Source: Thermosporothrix hazakensis (GTDB taxonomy: Bacteria > Chloroflexota > Ktedonobacteria > Ktedonobacterales > Ktedonobacteraceae). From it: DNA of 64,000 nt. This document shows positions 18,868-29,208 of this stretch, one piece after another. The stretch lies in assembly GCF_003253565.1 (NCBI RefSeq), contig NZ_QKUF01000008.1, positions 1 through 64,000 of the forward strand, written 5' to 3'. Under the pieces are notes generated by a model. The model searched no databases. It was not told the DNA's origin and saw nothing but the letters and a program-made list of their open reading frames with translations. Positions within the stretch are counted from its first letter, which is position 1. Every line of letters starts with the position of its first letter. Made by a program: the position numbers and the translations under genes.

Positions 18868-20298
18868 ATGACGAGTATCGAAAGCGTCCGTCGTTTTCGT
18901 CAGAAAAAGATCCTGGTGCTAGGTGATGCACTTCTGGATACCTATATAGAAACCGAGTCAAGCCGCCTCTGTCGCGAGGCTCCGGTACCGCTTCTGAACA
19001 AGGTCGCAGAGATCCACATTCCCGGAGGAGCCGCCAATTGCGCCGCCAACGTGAGCGCCCTGGGAGCCGAGGTCGTCTTTTTAAGCATTGTGGGCTCGGA
19101 CCGCGCCGCCGATCTGCTGAAACAGGAGCTGCATACGCTCGATACGCTTGAGTTTATCACCAGCCAGCAACAGACAACTCCCCATAAGTGCCGCATTCTG
19201 ACCGAGCATCACTATGTCGCCCGGCTGGACGAAGGAGCCGTACGCGGGCACATCTATGAAGAGACCTGTTATCAGGAACTCCTTGCCCGCCTGGAAAAAT
19301 GGTATAGCTGGTGTGATGCATTGATCGTCTCTGATTACTGTTATGGTGTACTCGCTCCCCATATCATCGAGGCCCTCTGCCAGCTTCAAAGCAAGCATGC
19401 AAAGCCGCTCATTCTCGATTCACAGGATCTCTTGCGCTTTCGGCAGCTACCCACCACGGTTATCACCCCAAATGAGACAGAGGCACGCATGACCGCCTAC
19501 GGCTTCGGGTGCGTCTCGGATGATATCTGGCAGATTGCTACCACACTGCAACAACACATGGAGGCGGAAACGATTCTTATCACACGTGCCGAAAAAGGGG
19601 CGGTTCTGCTCAAGCGCGATGGCACGCAGGCTCAGATACCCACACACCCGGTCTCGCAGCCGCACGACGTCGGCGCGGGCGATACCTTCGCCGCCACACT
19701 GACCCTGGCTCTGACCGCTCATCTTTCCCTTGAAGAAGCGACTGGCATCGCCTGTGAGGCTGCAAATATCGCTGTCAGCCGTCCCAGAACCGCCGTCGTC
19801 ACCCACCAGGAGCTGCTTCAGCGTATCAGTCTCCGCGCCTCCCGGAATACCACGCCAGATGAAGAAACACTCCTGGCGCTGCTTGAAGCCCAACGCCAGC
19901 AGGGAAAACGCATCGTGCTGACCAGCGGCGTCTTTGACATCTTAAATGTAGGGCATCTCTACTTTTTGCGTACCGCACGCCAATATGGCGATGTGCTGGT
20001 TGTCGGTGTTAACAGCGAACAGAGCGTCCAGGAGCTCAAAGGGCCCCGCAAGCCAATCAATTCGGCCTCGGATAGATTGGCGCTGGTTGCCGCGCTCGGC
20101 CTGGTCGATTATGCGCTGCTCTTCAATGAGCCAACCGCGCACGCTCTGCTTGAGAAGATACGCCCGACTATTTATATAAAAGGCGGAGATCATAGCGACC
20201 TGCCAGCCATAGAGGTACAGGCAGCGGAAGCTGTGAACGCTCAGGTGGTACTTATTCCACTGTTAGGCGAGGCAGGCGAGCCAGAGCAATCAGCCTAG
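18868..20298 (+). CDS. hldE: Bifunctional heptose 7-phosphate kinase / heptose 1-phosphate adenylyltransferase
   Basis: 476 residues with the two-domain HldE layout. Residues 12-320 are a PfkB kinase (GGAANCAANVSALGAE; GAGD at 269-272), which makes D-glycero-D-manno-heptose 1,7-bisphosphate. Residues 345-476 are a nucleotidyltransferase (GVFDILNVGH, then PTIYIKGGD), which makes ADP-heptose. AAAGGAAG supports the ATG at 18868. The nucleotide-binding HxGH motif reads N360-V-G-H here, an unusual first position. gmhA, gmhB and hldD are not in the window. Two GT9 genes at 50.6-57.7 kb could use the product; that link is inferred. Confidence 0.88.
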   Translation: MTSIESVRRFRQKKILVLGDALLDTYIETESSRLCREAPVPLLNKVAEIHIPGGAANCAANVSALGAEVVFLSIVGSDRAADLLKQELHTLDTLEFITSQQQTTPHKCRILTEHHYVARLDEGAVRGHIYEETCYQELLARLEKWYSWCDALIVSDYCYGVLAPHIIEALCQLQSKHAKPLILDSQDLLRFRQLPTTVITPNETEARMTAYGFGCVSDDIWQIATTLQQHMEAETILITRAEKGAVLLKRDGTQAQIPTHPVSQPHDVGAGDTFAATLTLALTAHLSLEEATGIACEAANIAVSRPRTAVVTHQELLQRISLRASRNTTPDEETLLALLEAQRQQGKRIVLTSGVFDILNVGHLYFLRTARQYGDVLVVGVNSEQSVQELKGPRKPINSASDRLALVAALGLVDYALLFNEPTAHALLEKIRPTIYIKGGDHSDLPAIEVQAAEAVNAQVVLIPLLGEAGEPEQSA

Positions 20299-20313
20299 CA
20301 GGGCATTCGTGCT

Positions 20314-21900
20314 CTATCTACTTGTCTCCAATGAACAACGATACAGGCTCAGGAGCGTGCCCGGTGTCACAAAAGCAAACGTGCTGTCCAGCCGCTCCAG
20401 CCGTTCTACAAGCCGCTTGAGATCAGTAGGTGTCATGGTCCACGCCTGAACGTAGAGATTCAGAAACAACGGGCGCTGGCGGTTGCCTGCCACTGCATCC
20501 TGAATGAGCGCCAATGCATGTGTTTCATCTTTTGCCATGCCGATATTCTGACAGATAGGCAGCCCTTCCAGCAGACGCCACGAGGGCCGACGCTGTCCGC
20601 CGCCACTCAGGACGCCCCGCATGCCATGTGCCGCCAGCGCCTCAGCATACTGCTGCTGCCGTCCCGCGTGGATCAAAGCCAGCCCCGCGCCGGTTCTGAC
20701 GGCCCGCACAGCCAGCGGAAGATGCTGAAAGATATTCGCATCAAGCACCTGAACCGTGCGCAGGTGCAACGCCTCCATCATTGCTGTCGTCTGGTTCAGA
20801 AACGCGGGAAGCCGCTCCTCGGGCCAGAACGAGGGGAAGATATAGCCCGCCCCGCTTGGCCCGGCCAGCAGCTCATCTTGCGAGGAAGCCGTGCGAAGAT
20901 ACCAGGCGGCCATTGCCGGAGCCGCCTCACCCAGCAATGGTGACAGCGTCCACCCGAGCGGGAGCTGTCCCCGAGCCTCATCACGCCAGAGTTGCGCCAT
21001 CTTGCCCTGAAGGAACTGAATGTTATCTCCATCGCTCATAGTAAACGAGACGTAGATCTTTTGTGGATCAAGCGGCGCGCTGGCTGCTTGTAGAGGCGCA
21101 GGAAACGCAGCAACCGGCTGACTTGACCAGAACTCCAGATTCGAGAAATAGTCGCTCGGCAGGACCGGCAGTTCTGCACGAGAGCTCAGGATCACGCCGA
21201 ATCCCTCATTGACAAACCAGCCCAGATGCAGCCCCTTCCGCCTGTATGTCTGGAGGATCTCGCGCATCAGGCGAAACTCGGAGTAACCGGTCCGATCGGG
21301 CAGCACGCGAAACGGGTTCAACCAGTAGGTAAAGGTGCGTGTGGCAATCAGATAGGGACGCAAGAAGGTTATAATCGAGGGCGGCAGGCCAGCGACAAGC
21401 GTTCCATGTGCCTCCGCACGCAGGTGCTCCCAGGCCCACAGATATGCCGAAACGCGACTTCGCCAGCCGAACTTGCGCAGATCAAACAGCACGGGCAGCC
21501 CTTCCAGCTCCCGTTGATAGCGGGCAGCCAGCGCAGGCGAGAGCAACAAAGCGTCTTTCTGTCCTGCCAGCATAGTTGCAATATTGATGCTATCGGGCAA
21601 AAAGGGATCATAGATGACCAGGCCGGTCAACTGCGCCCGCGCCCGCCGGAGCAGCTCCAGCAAGACCGCTTTCCCGCGCAAGGGTGAGTGGTCATAGGGA
21701 AGATCAGGGAAACAGGACTGCAACCAGAAAAGGTCATCCGGGCGCACCAGGAGATAGATCTGCGGGCAATCTCGGTTCAACAGCCCTACCAGCGACGCGA
21801 CGCTAAGCTGTGTGTCATTCGACATGCCCTCAAGCGAGTAGACCGTGAGGCGGCTCGGCGCCTGAAAGCACGGCAGAGTTCGTGACCATTCATGACTCAT
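20314..21900 (-). CDS. GxGYxYP-family putative glycoside hydrolase
   Basis: 528 residues. The family-defining motif appears as GAGYIFP in the middle of the protein. The upstream VSFTMSDGDNIQF and the N-terminal segment SVASLVGLLNRDCPQIYL also fit the GxGYxYP N- and C-terminal domains. The family is predicted to act on polysaccharides but has little biochemical support. There is no signal peptide. AAAGGAG supports the start. It is divergent from a LacI regulator, which suggests sugar-inducible expression. Confidence 0.8.
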   Translation of the reverse strand: MSHEWSRTLPCFQAPSRLTVYSLEGMSNDTQLSVASLVGLLNRDCPQIYLLVRPDDLFWLQSCFPDLPYDHSPLRGKAVLLELLRRARAQLTGLVIYDPFLPDSINIATMLAGQKDALLLSPALAARYQRELEGLPVLFDLRKFGWRSRVSAYLWAWEHLRAEAHGTLVAGLPPSIITFLRPYLIATRTFTYWLNPFRVLPDRTGYSEFRLMREILQTYRRKGLHLGWFVNEGFGVILSSRAELPVLPSDYFSNLEFWSSQPVAAFPAPLQAASAPLDPQKIYVSFTMSDGDNIQFLQGKMAQLWRDEARGQLPLGWTLSPLLGEAAPAMAAWYLRTASSQDELLAGPSGAGYIFPSFWPEERLPAFLNQTTAMMEALHLRTVQVLDANIFQHLPLAVRAVRTGAGLALIHAGRQQQYAEALAAHGMRGVLSGGGQRRPSWRLLEGLPICQNIGMAKDETHALALIQDAVAGNRQRPLFLNLYVQAWTMTPTDLKRLVERLERLDSTFAFVTPGTLLSLYRCSLETSR

Positions 21901-22031
21901 ACACTCTTCAACTCCTTTCCCCTACTCTACGTTTCACACGCCACAGAAGGGCACGCTATTGACAGCTCACAGCCCCCTTGAGTATGCTAATAGCGTTTCA
22001 GGTTTATCGCTCAATCTCAGAAGGAACTCAC

Positions 22032-23030
22032 ATGACCACCATTTATGACATCGCAAAAGCCGTCGGCGTCACACAAACAACGGTCGCAAATGCGCTTGCA
22101 GGGCGTCATAACGTCAGTGAAGCGACACGGCAGCGGATCCTTCAATGCGCCCGCGAGATGGGCTACCGACCAAACGTGCTCGCTCGCGGATTGGCCCGCC
22201 GCAAGACGTTCTCGCTTGGCTTTCTGCTTCCAACGATCGCGAATCCCTTTTATCCTGAAATCGCGGAAGAAGTGGAGCGTGTTGCCCAACAACACGACTA
22301 CCAGATGCTTCTCTGCAACACGCATTATGACCCGGCGCTCGGTCAGCAGCACCTGGAACGCCTGGTCAGTCGCTGGGTAGATGGCCTGCTGATTATGGGT
22401 TCCAGTCTTGATATCACCTGTATTCTGCCGCACTTTCAGCAAGGACTGCCCGTCGTGCTCTGTGACTGGCAGGAGAACGAGAAGCCGCCCGCAGTGCTTC
22501 CTCAGGTCAGCACCGACTTTCGCCTTGCCGGGGCGCTGGCCGCCCGCCATCTGCTCGAACTGGGGCACCGCTCGATTGCCGTGATCGTCGAGGAGCCACG
22601 CCACGCCCTTCGACTGGCTGGATTTCGCGACACCCTCCACGAAGCCGGGCTCTTGCTTGAGCTGATCCAGCAGGGTTATTCGACCGTCGAGAGCGGGTAT
22701 GCAGCCGCGAAGGAGCTCCTCGCGCGTCCCGACCGCCCGACCGCCATATTCACTACCTCCGACTGGATGGCGCTTGGAGCCATGAACGCAATTCGTGAAG
22801 CCGGGCTCTCAATCCCGCACGACATCTCGCTTCTCGGGCTGGATAACATTCAACTGAGCGCTCACCTGCACCCACCTCTGACGACGATTGCGCTCCCGAA
22901 ACACGCGCTTGCCAGAACAGCAACCGAGCTGCTTTTACGCCAGATAGAAGGGAAGCAGGAGCAGAGCGACCCTATCCTGCTTCCCCCTGCGCTACTTGTC
23001 CGTGCGTCGACCGCTTGCCCGTCGCGTTAA
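22032..23030 (+). CDS. LacI-family transcriptional regulator
   Basis: 332 residues. The N-terminal HTH reads TIYDIAKAVGVTQTTVANAL, with the hinge helix MGYRPNVLARGLA; a periplasmic-binding-like sensor domain follows (LGFLLPTIANPFYPEI). GAAGGA stands before the ATG at 22032; the frame opens further upstream but without support. It is divergent from the GxGYxYP gene and probably represses it. Its end overlaps the tail of the next gene by four bases. Confidence 0.92.
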   Translation: MTTIYDIAKAVGVTQTTVANALAGRHNVSEATRQRILQCAREMGYRPNVLARGLARRKTFSLGFLLPTIANPFYPEIAEEVERVAQQHDYQMLLCNTHYDPALGQQHLERLVSRWVDGLLIMGSSLDITCILPHFQQGLPVVLCDWQENEKPPAVLPQVSTDFRLAGALAARHLLELGHRSIAVIVEEPRHALRLAGFRDTLHEAGLLLELIQQGYSTVESGYAAAKELLARPDRPTAIFTTSDWMALGAMNAIREAGLSIPHDISLLGLDNIQLSAHLHPPLTTIALPKHALARTATELLLRQIEGKQEQSDPILLPPALLVRASTACPSR

Positions 23031-23953
23031 GGGAGCACAGCAAGCACACGCTCTTCCAGCGCGGCAAGCCGGTCCATCAGCTCGGCAACCGCATGCCACT
23101 GCTTGCGCACCGCAACCGCTTGCGCCTGCCCGAAGAGGCGCGCCTTCTGCTCAAAGAGCCCTGCAAGCTCGTTCAAGCCGCCCTCTTGCAGGAAAGACAC
23201 CGCGTCCAGCATACGCCGGGCAGCCAGCGGGAACGCGAAGTAGATCAGCTCCCCACAAAGTCCGGGATGCGCTCCCGCCCGCAGATAGTCAGCGAACAGG
23301 CGAATTGCACGAACGCTGCCATAAACCTGCGGGCCGCCCGGATCGTCGCGCACATTCTCGGCCAGCAGCGGAAGCGTCTGCGCTATCATCTCTTGTCTGC
23401 CTGGCTGGCGCACACGCACAAAGTCCGAGCGCATGATAAACGGCTCCTGCGTATAGGCGATCGCTTTCGCTTTCCAGGCCTGCAAGAACGCCTTCAGATC
23501 CAGCGGCACGCATGGATAGCCCTTCGGATCATGCAGCAGCACTATGTCCTGCTCGACGGCCAGCACAATCACAAAATGGTCTGCTCCACGAGCATAAGCC
23601 GCGTTCGGGTTATATGTCAGGTAGCCCATATCAACGGGGCCAACCAGAATCGGTCCCTTTGCCAGCGCCAGGCGCTCCAGCGCGGCCTGCTCGTCGCCTC
23701 CCTGCGTGAGTTGACAGGTCCAGCCAAGCGTCTCAATCGCCCGCGTCAGCCCACGATGCGGGTCGAGGCCATCGAAGAAGAACTGTACAGTCTCGCCACG
23801 TTTCAGAAACGCATGGCCAAAAGGCATCGTTGTCAGGCATTCCAGGAAGCCAGGCAATGGTACTTCTTCAGAGGCGGCTCCACTACCACGCAGCGCCATA
23901 TGCAAACTATTTGAATAACAGTAGTCTCCACTACCAACGTATGGAAGCATCAT
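23027..23953 (-). CDS. Papain-fold BtrH/C39-like protein
   Basis: 308 residues from the ATG at 23953, with AAAGGAGAA upstream. A candidate catalytic Cys12 lies in GSGDYCYSNSLHMAL, and a His/Asp pair in ADHFVIVLAVEQ and LLHDPKGYP, as in BtrH-type acyltransferases and C39 peptidases. The second half is alpha-helical (QEGGLNELAGLFEQKARLF). BtrH moves an acyl group during butirosin synthesis; the role here is not known. It converges with the LacI gene. Confidence 0.6.
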   Translation of the reverse strand: MMLPYVGSGDYCYSNSLHMALRGSGAASEEVPLPGFLECLTTMPFGHAFLKRGETVQFFFDGLDPHRGLTRAIETLGWTCQLTQGGDEQAALERLALAKGPILVGPVDMGYLTYNPNAAYARGADHFVIVLAVEQDIVLLHDPKGYPCVPLDLKAFLQAWKAKAIAYTQEPFIMRSDFVRVRQPGRQEMIAQTLPLLAENVRDDPGGPQVYGSVRAIRLFADYLRAGAHPGLCGELIYFAFPLAARRMLDAVSFLQEGGLNELAGLFEQKARLFGQAQAVAVRKQWHAVAELMDRLAALEERVLAVLP

Positions 23954-24032
23954 TCGGGTTCTCCTTTCATTGCTCACAGCCAACACTACCAGCAAAGGCT
24001 GACATCTCCTGTCAGGAGTTGCCCGAAGATCA

Positions 24033-24061
24033 AAAAAGGAGCCAGGTGATCCTGACTCCTG
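24033..24061 (-). terminator. Terminator of the frl operon
   Basis: AGGAGCCAGG (24038-24047), loop TGAT, CCTGACTCCT (24052-24061). On the minus strand the stem runs into six T residues (24033-24038). It follows the frlR stop codon at once. Confidence 0.92.
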
Positions 24062-24064
24062 AGG

Positions 24065-24814
24065 CTATTCGTGCTTTTTGTAGGCCCGTTGCACGGTCAA
24101 ACTGACTTTATTGGTCTCACACATAAACGTGGACGTATGAACCGGCCTGTCATGCGCATCGTAGGCCACTTTCTCGATTTTAAAGAGGGTCGAGCCTGCG
24201 TCACAACCAAGCAGGTCAGCTTCTTCCTTGCGAGCAAAAACGACATCAATCACTTTCTCATTGCTCTCGATGTCAACACCATAGACATCATGCAGCACAT
24301 GATAGGTTGAGACACCTTCCCCTATCTTCTGTTCCAATCCCGGAAAGTGCTGTAGAGGATAGAAAGCGATATCCAGGAAGAGCGGGCGATCATCAACGTA
24401 CAGAAGGCGCACAAGGCGCAGCAGCGGATCACCGGCAGCAATGCGAAGTGTCCGCGCATCGGCCTCGGTCGCTGGTACAATCTGGCTTGAGATGATGCGA
24501 GAGCCCGATTTCTTGCCAAGCTCGGCGCTAAAATCAGCGAAACCGCTTACCGAAAGAAGTTCATTCCGGATCTTGCGCGACGTCACAAACGTGCCCTTCC
24601 CGGGCTTGCGCGTGAGCGTCCCATCATCGACCAGATCAGAGATCGCTTTGCGAATCGTGATCCGGCTGACATTATACATCTCGCACAGTTCCGCTTCGGT
24701 CGGTAGGCGCTCCTCTGGCTTATAGCGCCCATTCTGGATATCTTCCTGCAACAACTGGCGAATCTGCACATATAGAGGAGCCATCCCGGTACTCCTCAAA
24801 TTGGTAATAGTCAC
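24065..24814 (-). CDS. frlR: GntR/HutC-family regulator of fructoselysine genes
   Basis: 249 residues, starting with GTG at 24814 preceded by GGGAGG. The N-terminal wHTH (YKPEERLPTEAELCEMYNVS and ITIRKAISDLVDDG) is followed by a UTRA ligand domain (VRLLYVDDRPLFLDIAFYP). As last gene of the frl cluster it is the likely repressor, with fructoselysine 6-phosphate a plausible effector by analogy. Confidence 0.88.
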   Translation of the reverse strand: MTITNLRSTGMAPLYVQIRQLLQEDIQNGRYKPEERLPTEAELCEMYNVSRITIRKAISDLVDDGTLTRKPGKGTFVTSRKIRNELLSVSGFADFSAELGKKSGSRIISSQIVPATEADARTLRIAAGDPLLRLVRLLYVDDRPLFLDIAFYPLQHFPGLEQKIGEGVSTYHVLHDVYGVDIESNEKVIDVVFARKEEADLLGCDAGSTLFKIEKVAYDAHDRPVHTSTFMCETNKVSLTVQRAYKKHE

Positions 24815-24881
24815 CTGCCCCTACCTCCCATTTCTGTTCTTCTTCCGATTATAGCGCCTTGCCTCGCACTCGGCAACATCA

Positions 24882-25664
24882 TCACCACGCCCCAAAATAC
24901 GCAATAGTGATAGCAGCGCCTTCTGTGCCCAGTTCCAGACAGCGTTCGATTGGATAGCCAGAACCGACGCCATAGAGAAAACCGGCAATAAAAGAGTCAC
25001 CAGCTCCGAGTGAATCAACTACCTGAACCTGCTTGATACCACAGGTGTAGAAGCGCTCACCATCATATGCCAGACTTCCACGCTCGCCAAGTGTTGTCAC
25101 CACTACCTTCGCGCCCTGCTGATGCGCATGCTGCATGCATGAGCGTATATAGGCGTCGTCTTGATGATATGAGAAGAATGGATAATCGATCGCGGGTAAT
25201 ACCTGCTCCACAAGCGGATGATCCAGCTTATCGGCAAAGTCAAAGGAAGTAATCAGGCCTCTCGCGCGGAACCAGGGAAAATGCTGCTCGACTTTGCCCC
25301 AGATCCCCGCGTGCACCATATCATACCCGGCAATAAAGCTCAGATCGTCCTCGGAGAGCGTAAAGGACGCCAGGACGCCTTCTTCGTAGTCGCCCAGTTG
25401 CCGATCATTGTTCACCAGTTCAACATACGTTACCGCGGTCGAGCCATCGAGTTCATGCAGGTGCGAGATATCGACTCCCTGCTTGCTGAGCGATTCCTTG
25501 AGCAGGCGACCATAGGCATCACGCCCGACCGCACCGACATACGCACTCTCGACCTGATAGCGCCTGAGATAGACCGCCACATTTACCGCGTTTCCGCCCG
25601 GGAAATACTTCTGTAGCGCGGGGTATGCATCAATGCAGTTGTCGCCAATGGCTGCAATTCTCAT
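24882..25664 (-). CDS. frlD: Fructoselysine 6-kinase
   Basis: About 260 residues from the ATG at 25664, chosen because GGAGGA lies five bases before it; ATGs at 25667 and 25676 are alternatives. E. coli FrlD is of equal length. It is a PfkB kinase with the sugar-binding start IGDNCIDAYP, FPGGNAVNVAVYLRR and the anion hole SLGAGDSFIAGFL. It phosphorylates fructoselysine on C6 in the cytoplasm. Confidence 0.92.
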   Translation of the reverse strand: MRIAAIGDNCIDAYPALQKYFPGGNAVNVAVYLRRYQVESAYVGAVGRDAYGRLLKESLSKQGVDISHLHELDGSTAVTYVELVNNDRQLGDYEEGVLASFTLSEDDLSFIAGYDMVHAGIWGKVEQHFPWFRARGLITSFDFADKLDHPLVEQVLPAIDYPFFSYHQDDAYIRSCMQHAHQQGAKVVVTTLGERGSLAYDGERFYTCGIKQVQVVDSLGAGDSFIAGFLYGVGSGYPIERCLELGTEGAAITIAYFGAW

Positions 25665-25678
25665 CATTTCCTCCATTG

Positions 25679-25714
25679 GAAGGGTGCCCCCACAGCATCA
25701 CGCTATGGAGGCAC
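25679..25714 (-). promoter_or_regulatory. Intercistronic hairpin between frlB and frlD
   Basis: On the minus strand AGGTGCCTCCATAGC pairs with GCTGTGGGGGCACCCT around a GTGAT loop. There is no T tract after it, so it may protect or process the mRNA rather than end it. Confidence 0.45.
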
Positions 25715-25754
25715 CTCGGGATACGCTTTTTTTCGTAGTCAATCGAGTCAAAAC

Positions 25755-26777
25755 TTAGTAGGCAACGACTCCATAATAACGACGATTATCAGGATTGTGG
25801 TCATGCACAACGGCGAAGTAGTACGAGAACCACTCTAACGGCACAAACATCACCATTGGAGCGAGATCAGGATGCAGGCCCTGTGCCAGTTCCTGGTAGT
25901 CAAACACAATCGTCTCACCCTTATATTTGCGTACAAAATTCAGCGCGCGCTCGGTGATATGGCGGGAAGCGTCGGTGCCAAGCAGGAAGACGAAGGGTAC
26001 GCCAGCCTCCGTGATCTCCAGCGGCCCGTGACGGAACTCGCCGCTCTCGATCACCGCACCATGCCCCCACATAAATTCCATGTTGGTGATGACGCCCTCT
26101 TTATACGCCAGCGGAACCAATGGACCAGCCGCAACCGTATAGAAGCCCTTCCAGGCTGTGGTCTGCTCGGCCAGCTTGCGAGCAGTCTCTTCGTAGTGCT
26201 CGATATGGTAGCCAAGCACAGCCGGTAGCTTCGGAATATCAGCCAGAATCTTTTCAACCTCGGCAGACGGCTGCGTCTCCTGAATAAAGAAGCAGGCAAG
26301 GAAGTAGACAGCCAGCAGGTGACATTCCCACATCGCATGAGCGTTATAGTCAAGCACAAACTGGCCCTCCGCACCAAGCGGGTTCCCCTCGCGCTCATTC
26401 ACAATGCTGATAGTGGCGGCACCGCGCTCGTTTGCGATACGAAGCGCCTTCACTACCTCCTCGGTTGTTCCCGAATGCGAGATGACGATAACCGCGGACT
26501 TCTCGTTCACGCGCAGCGGCGTATGATCCACGAACTCCCACCCGGTATAGACATGGGCATTCAGCGTGCTGTACTTATCAAGCAGGTACTTCGCTGCGTC
26601 GCCGACAGCCATCGAGCTACCACAACCGACAAAATAGAAGGTGTCTATCTGCCGGGCGATCAGTTGCTTGACGATCTCCTGTACCTTTGCTTTGCCGCTT
26701 TCCAGGAAAGATTCAACCTCGCCGACCATGCTCGAGGTCACCAGAAAATCAACTTTTGATTTATCTAACTGTAACAT
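25755..26777 (-). CDS. frlB: Fructoselysine 6-phosphate deglycase
   Basis: 340 residues, SIS-fold. Sugar-phosphate isomerase motifs: FYFVGCGSSMAVGDAAKYLL, VIVISHSGTTEEVVKAL and ESGEFRHGPLEI. FrlB splits fructoselysine 6-phosphate into glucose 6-phosphate and lysine. GAGGAATC precedes the ATG. Its neighbours frlA, frlD and frlR make this specific assignment stronger than a generic SIS protein. Confidence 0.93.
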   Translation of the reverse strand: MLQLDKSKVDFLVTSSMVGEVESFLESGKAKVQEIVKQLIARQIDTFYFVGCGSSMAVGDAAKYLLDKYSTLNAHVYTGWEFVDHTPLRVNEKSAVIVISHSGTTEEVVKALRIANERGAATISIVNEREGNPLGAEGQFVLDYNAHAMWECHLLAVYFLACFFIQETQPSAEVEKILADIPKLPAVLGYHIEHYEETARKLAEQTTAWKGFYTVAAGPLVPLAYKEGVITNMEFMWGHGAVIESGEFRHGPLEITEAGVPFVFLLGTDASRHITERALNFVRKYKGETIVFDYQELAQGLHPDLAPMVMFVPLEWFSYYFAVVHDHNPDNRRYYGVVAY

Positions 26778-26795
26778 ATTAGATTCCTCTCTTCT

Positions 26796-28995
<2,200 letters not shown>

Positions 28996-29041
28996 CTTCG
29001 CATCTCCCTGCATACATCTTTGTTATGCATTGTTATATGAC

Positions 29042-29070
29042 ATTATAATACAAAGTTGAAAGCCCTGCAA
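29042..29070 (-). promoter_or_regulatory. Sigma70 promoter and possible FrlR site for the frl operon
   Basis: On the minus strand TTGCAG (29070-29065), a 17-base spacer and TATAAT (29047-29042) form a near-consensus promoter 47 bases before frlC. An imperfect palindrome (TTGTATTATAA facing TCATATAACAA) covers the -10 box and could bind the GntR-type regulator. Confidence 0.75.
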
Positions 29071-29114
29071 GAGAGAAGCGGACGTTTTTTCAACGCGGCG
29101 GGCTTGCGCCCCCA

Positions 29115-29150
29115 AAAAGAAACGCTGCCGGAAGAGTTTCCTCTTTCCGG
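29115..29150 (-). terminator. Terminator of the peptide-binding protein gene
   Basis: TGCCGGAAGAG and CTCTTTCCGGCA form a stem around TTTC. On the minus strand TTTCTTTTT follows. It separates this transcript from the frl promoter. Confidence 0.85.
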
Positions 29151-29208
29151 CAACGCCGCGATCTTACGCGTACCTGATGTTGTTGAAGTGGCTATTTCCT
29201 TTTAAGCC

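Noticed and set aside
23015..23914. Plus-strand frame of 299 codons
   Set aside because: Antisense shadow of the papain-fold gene; Arg/His/Gln-rich with no domain.
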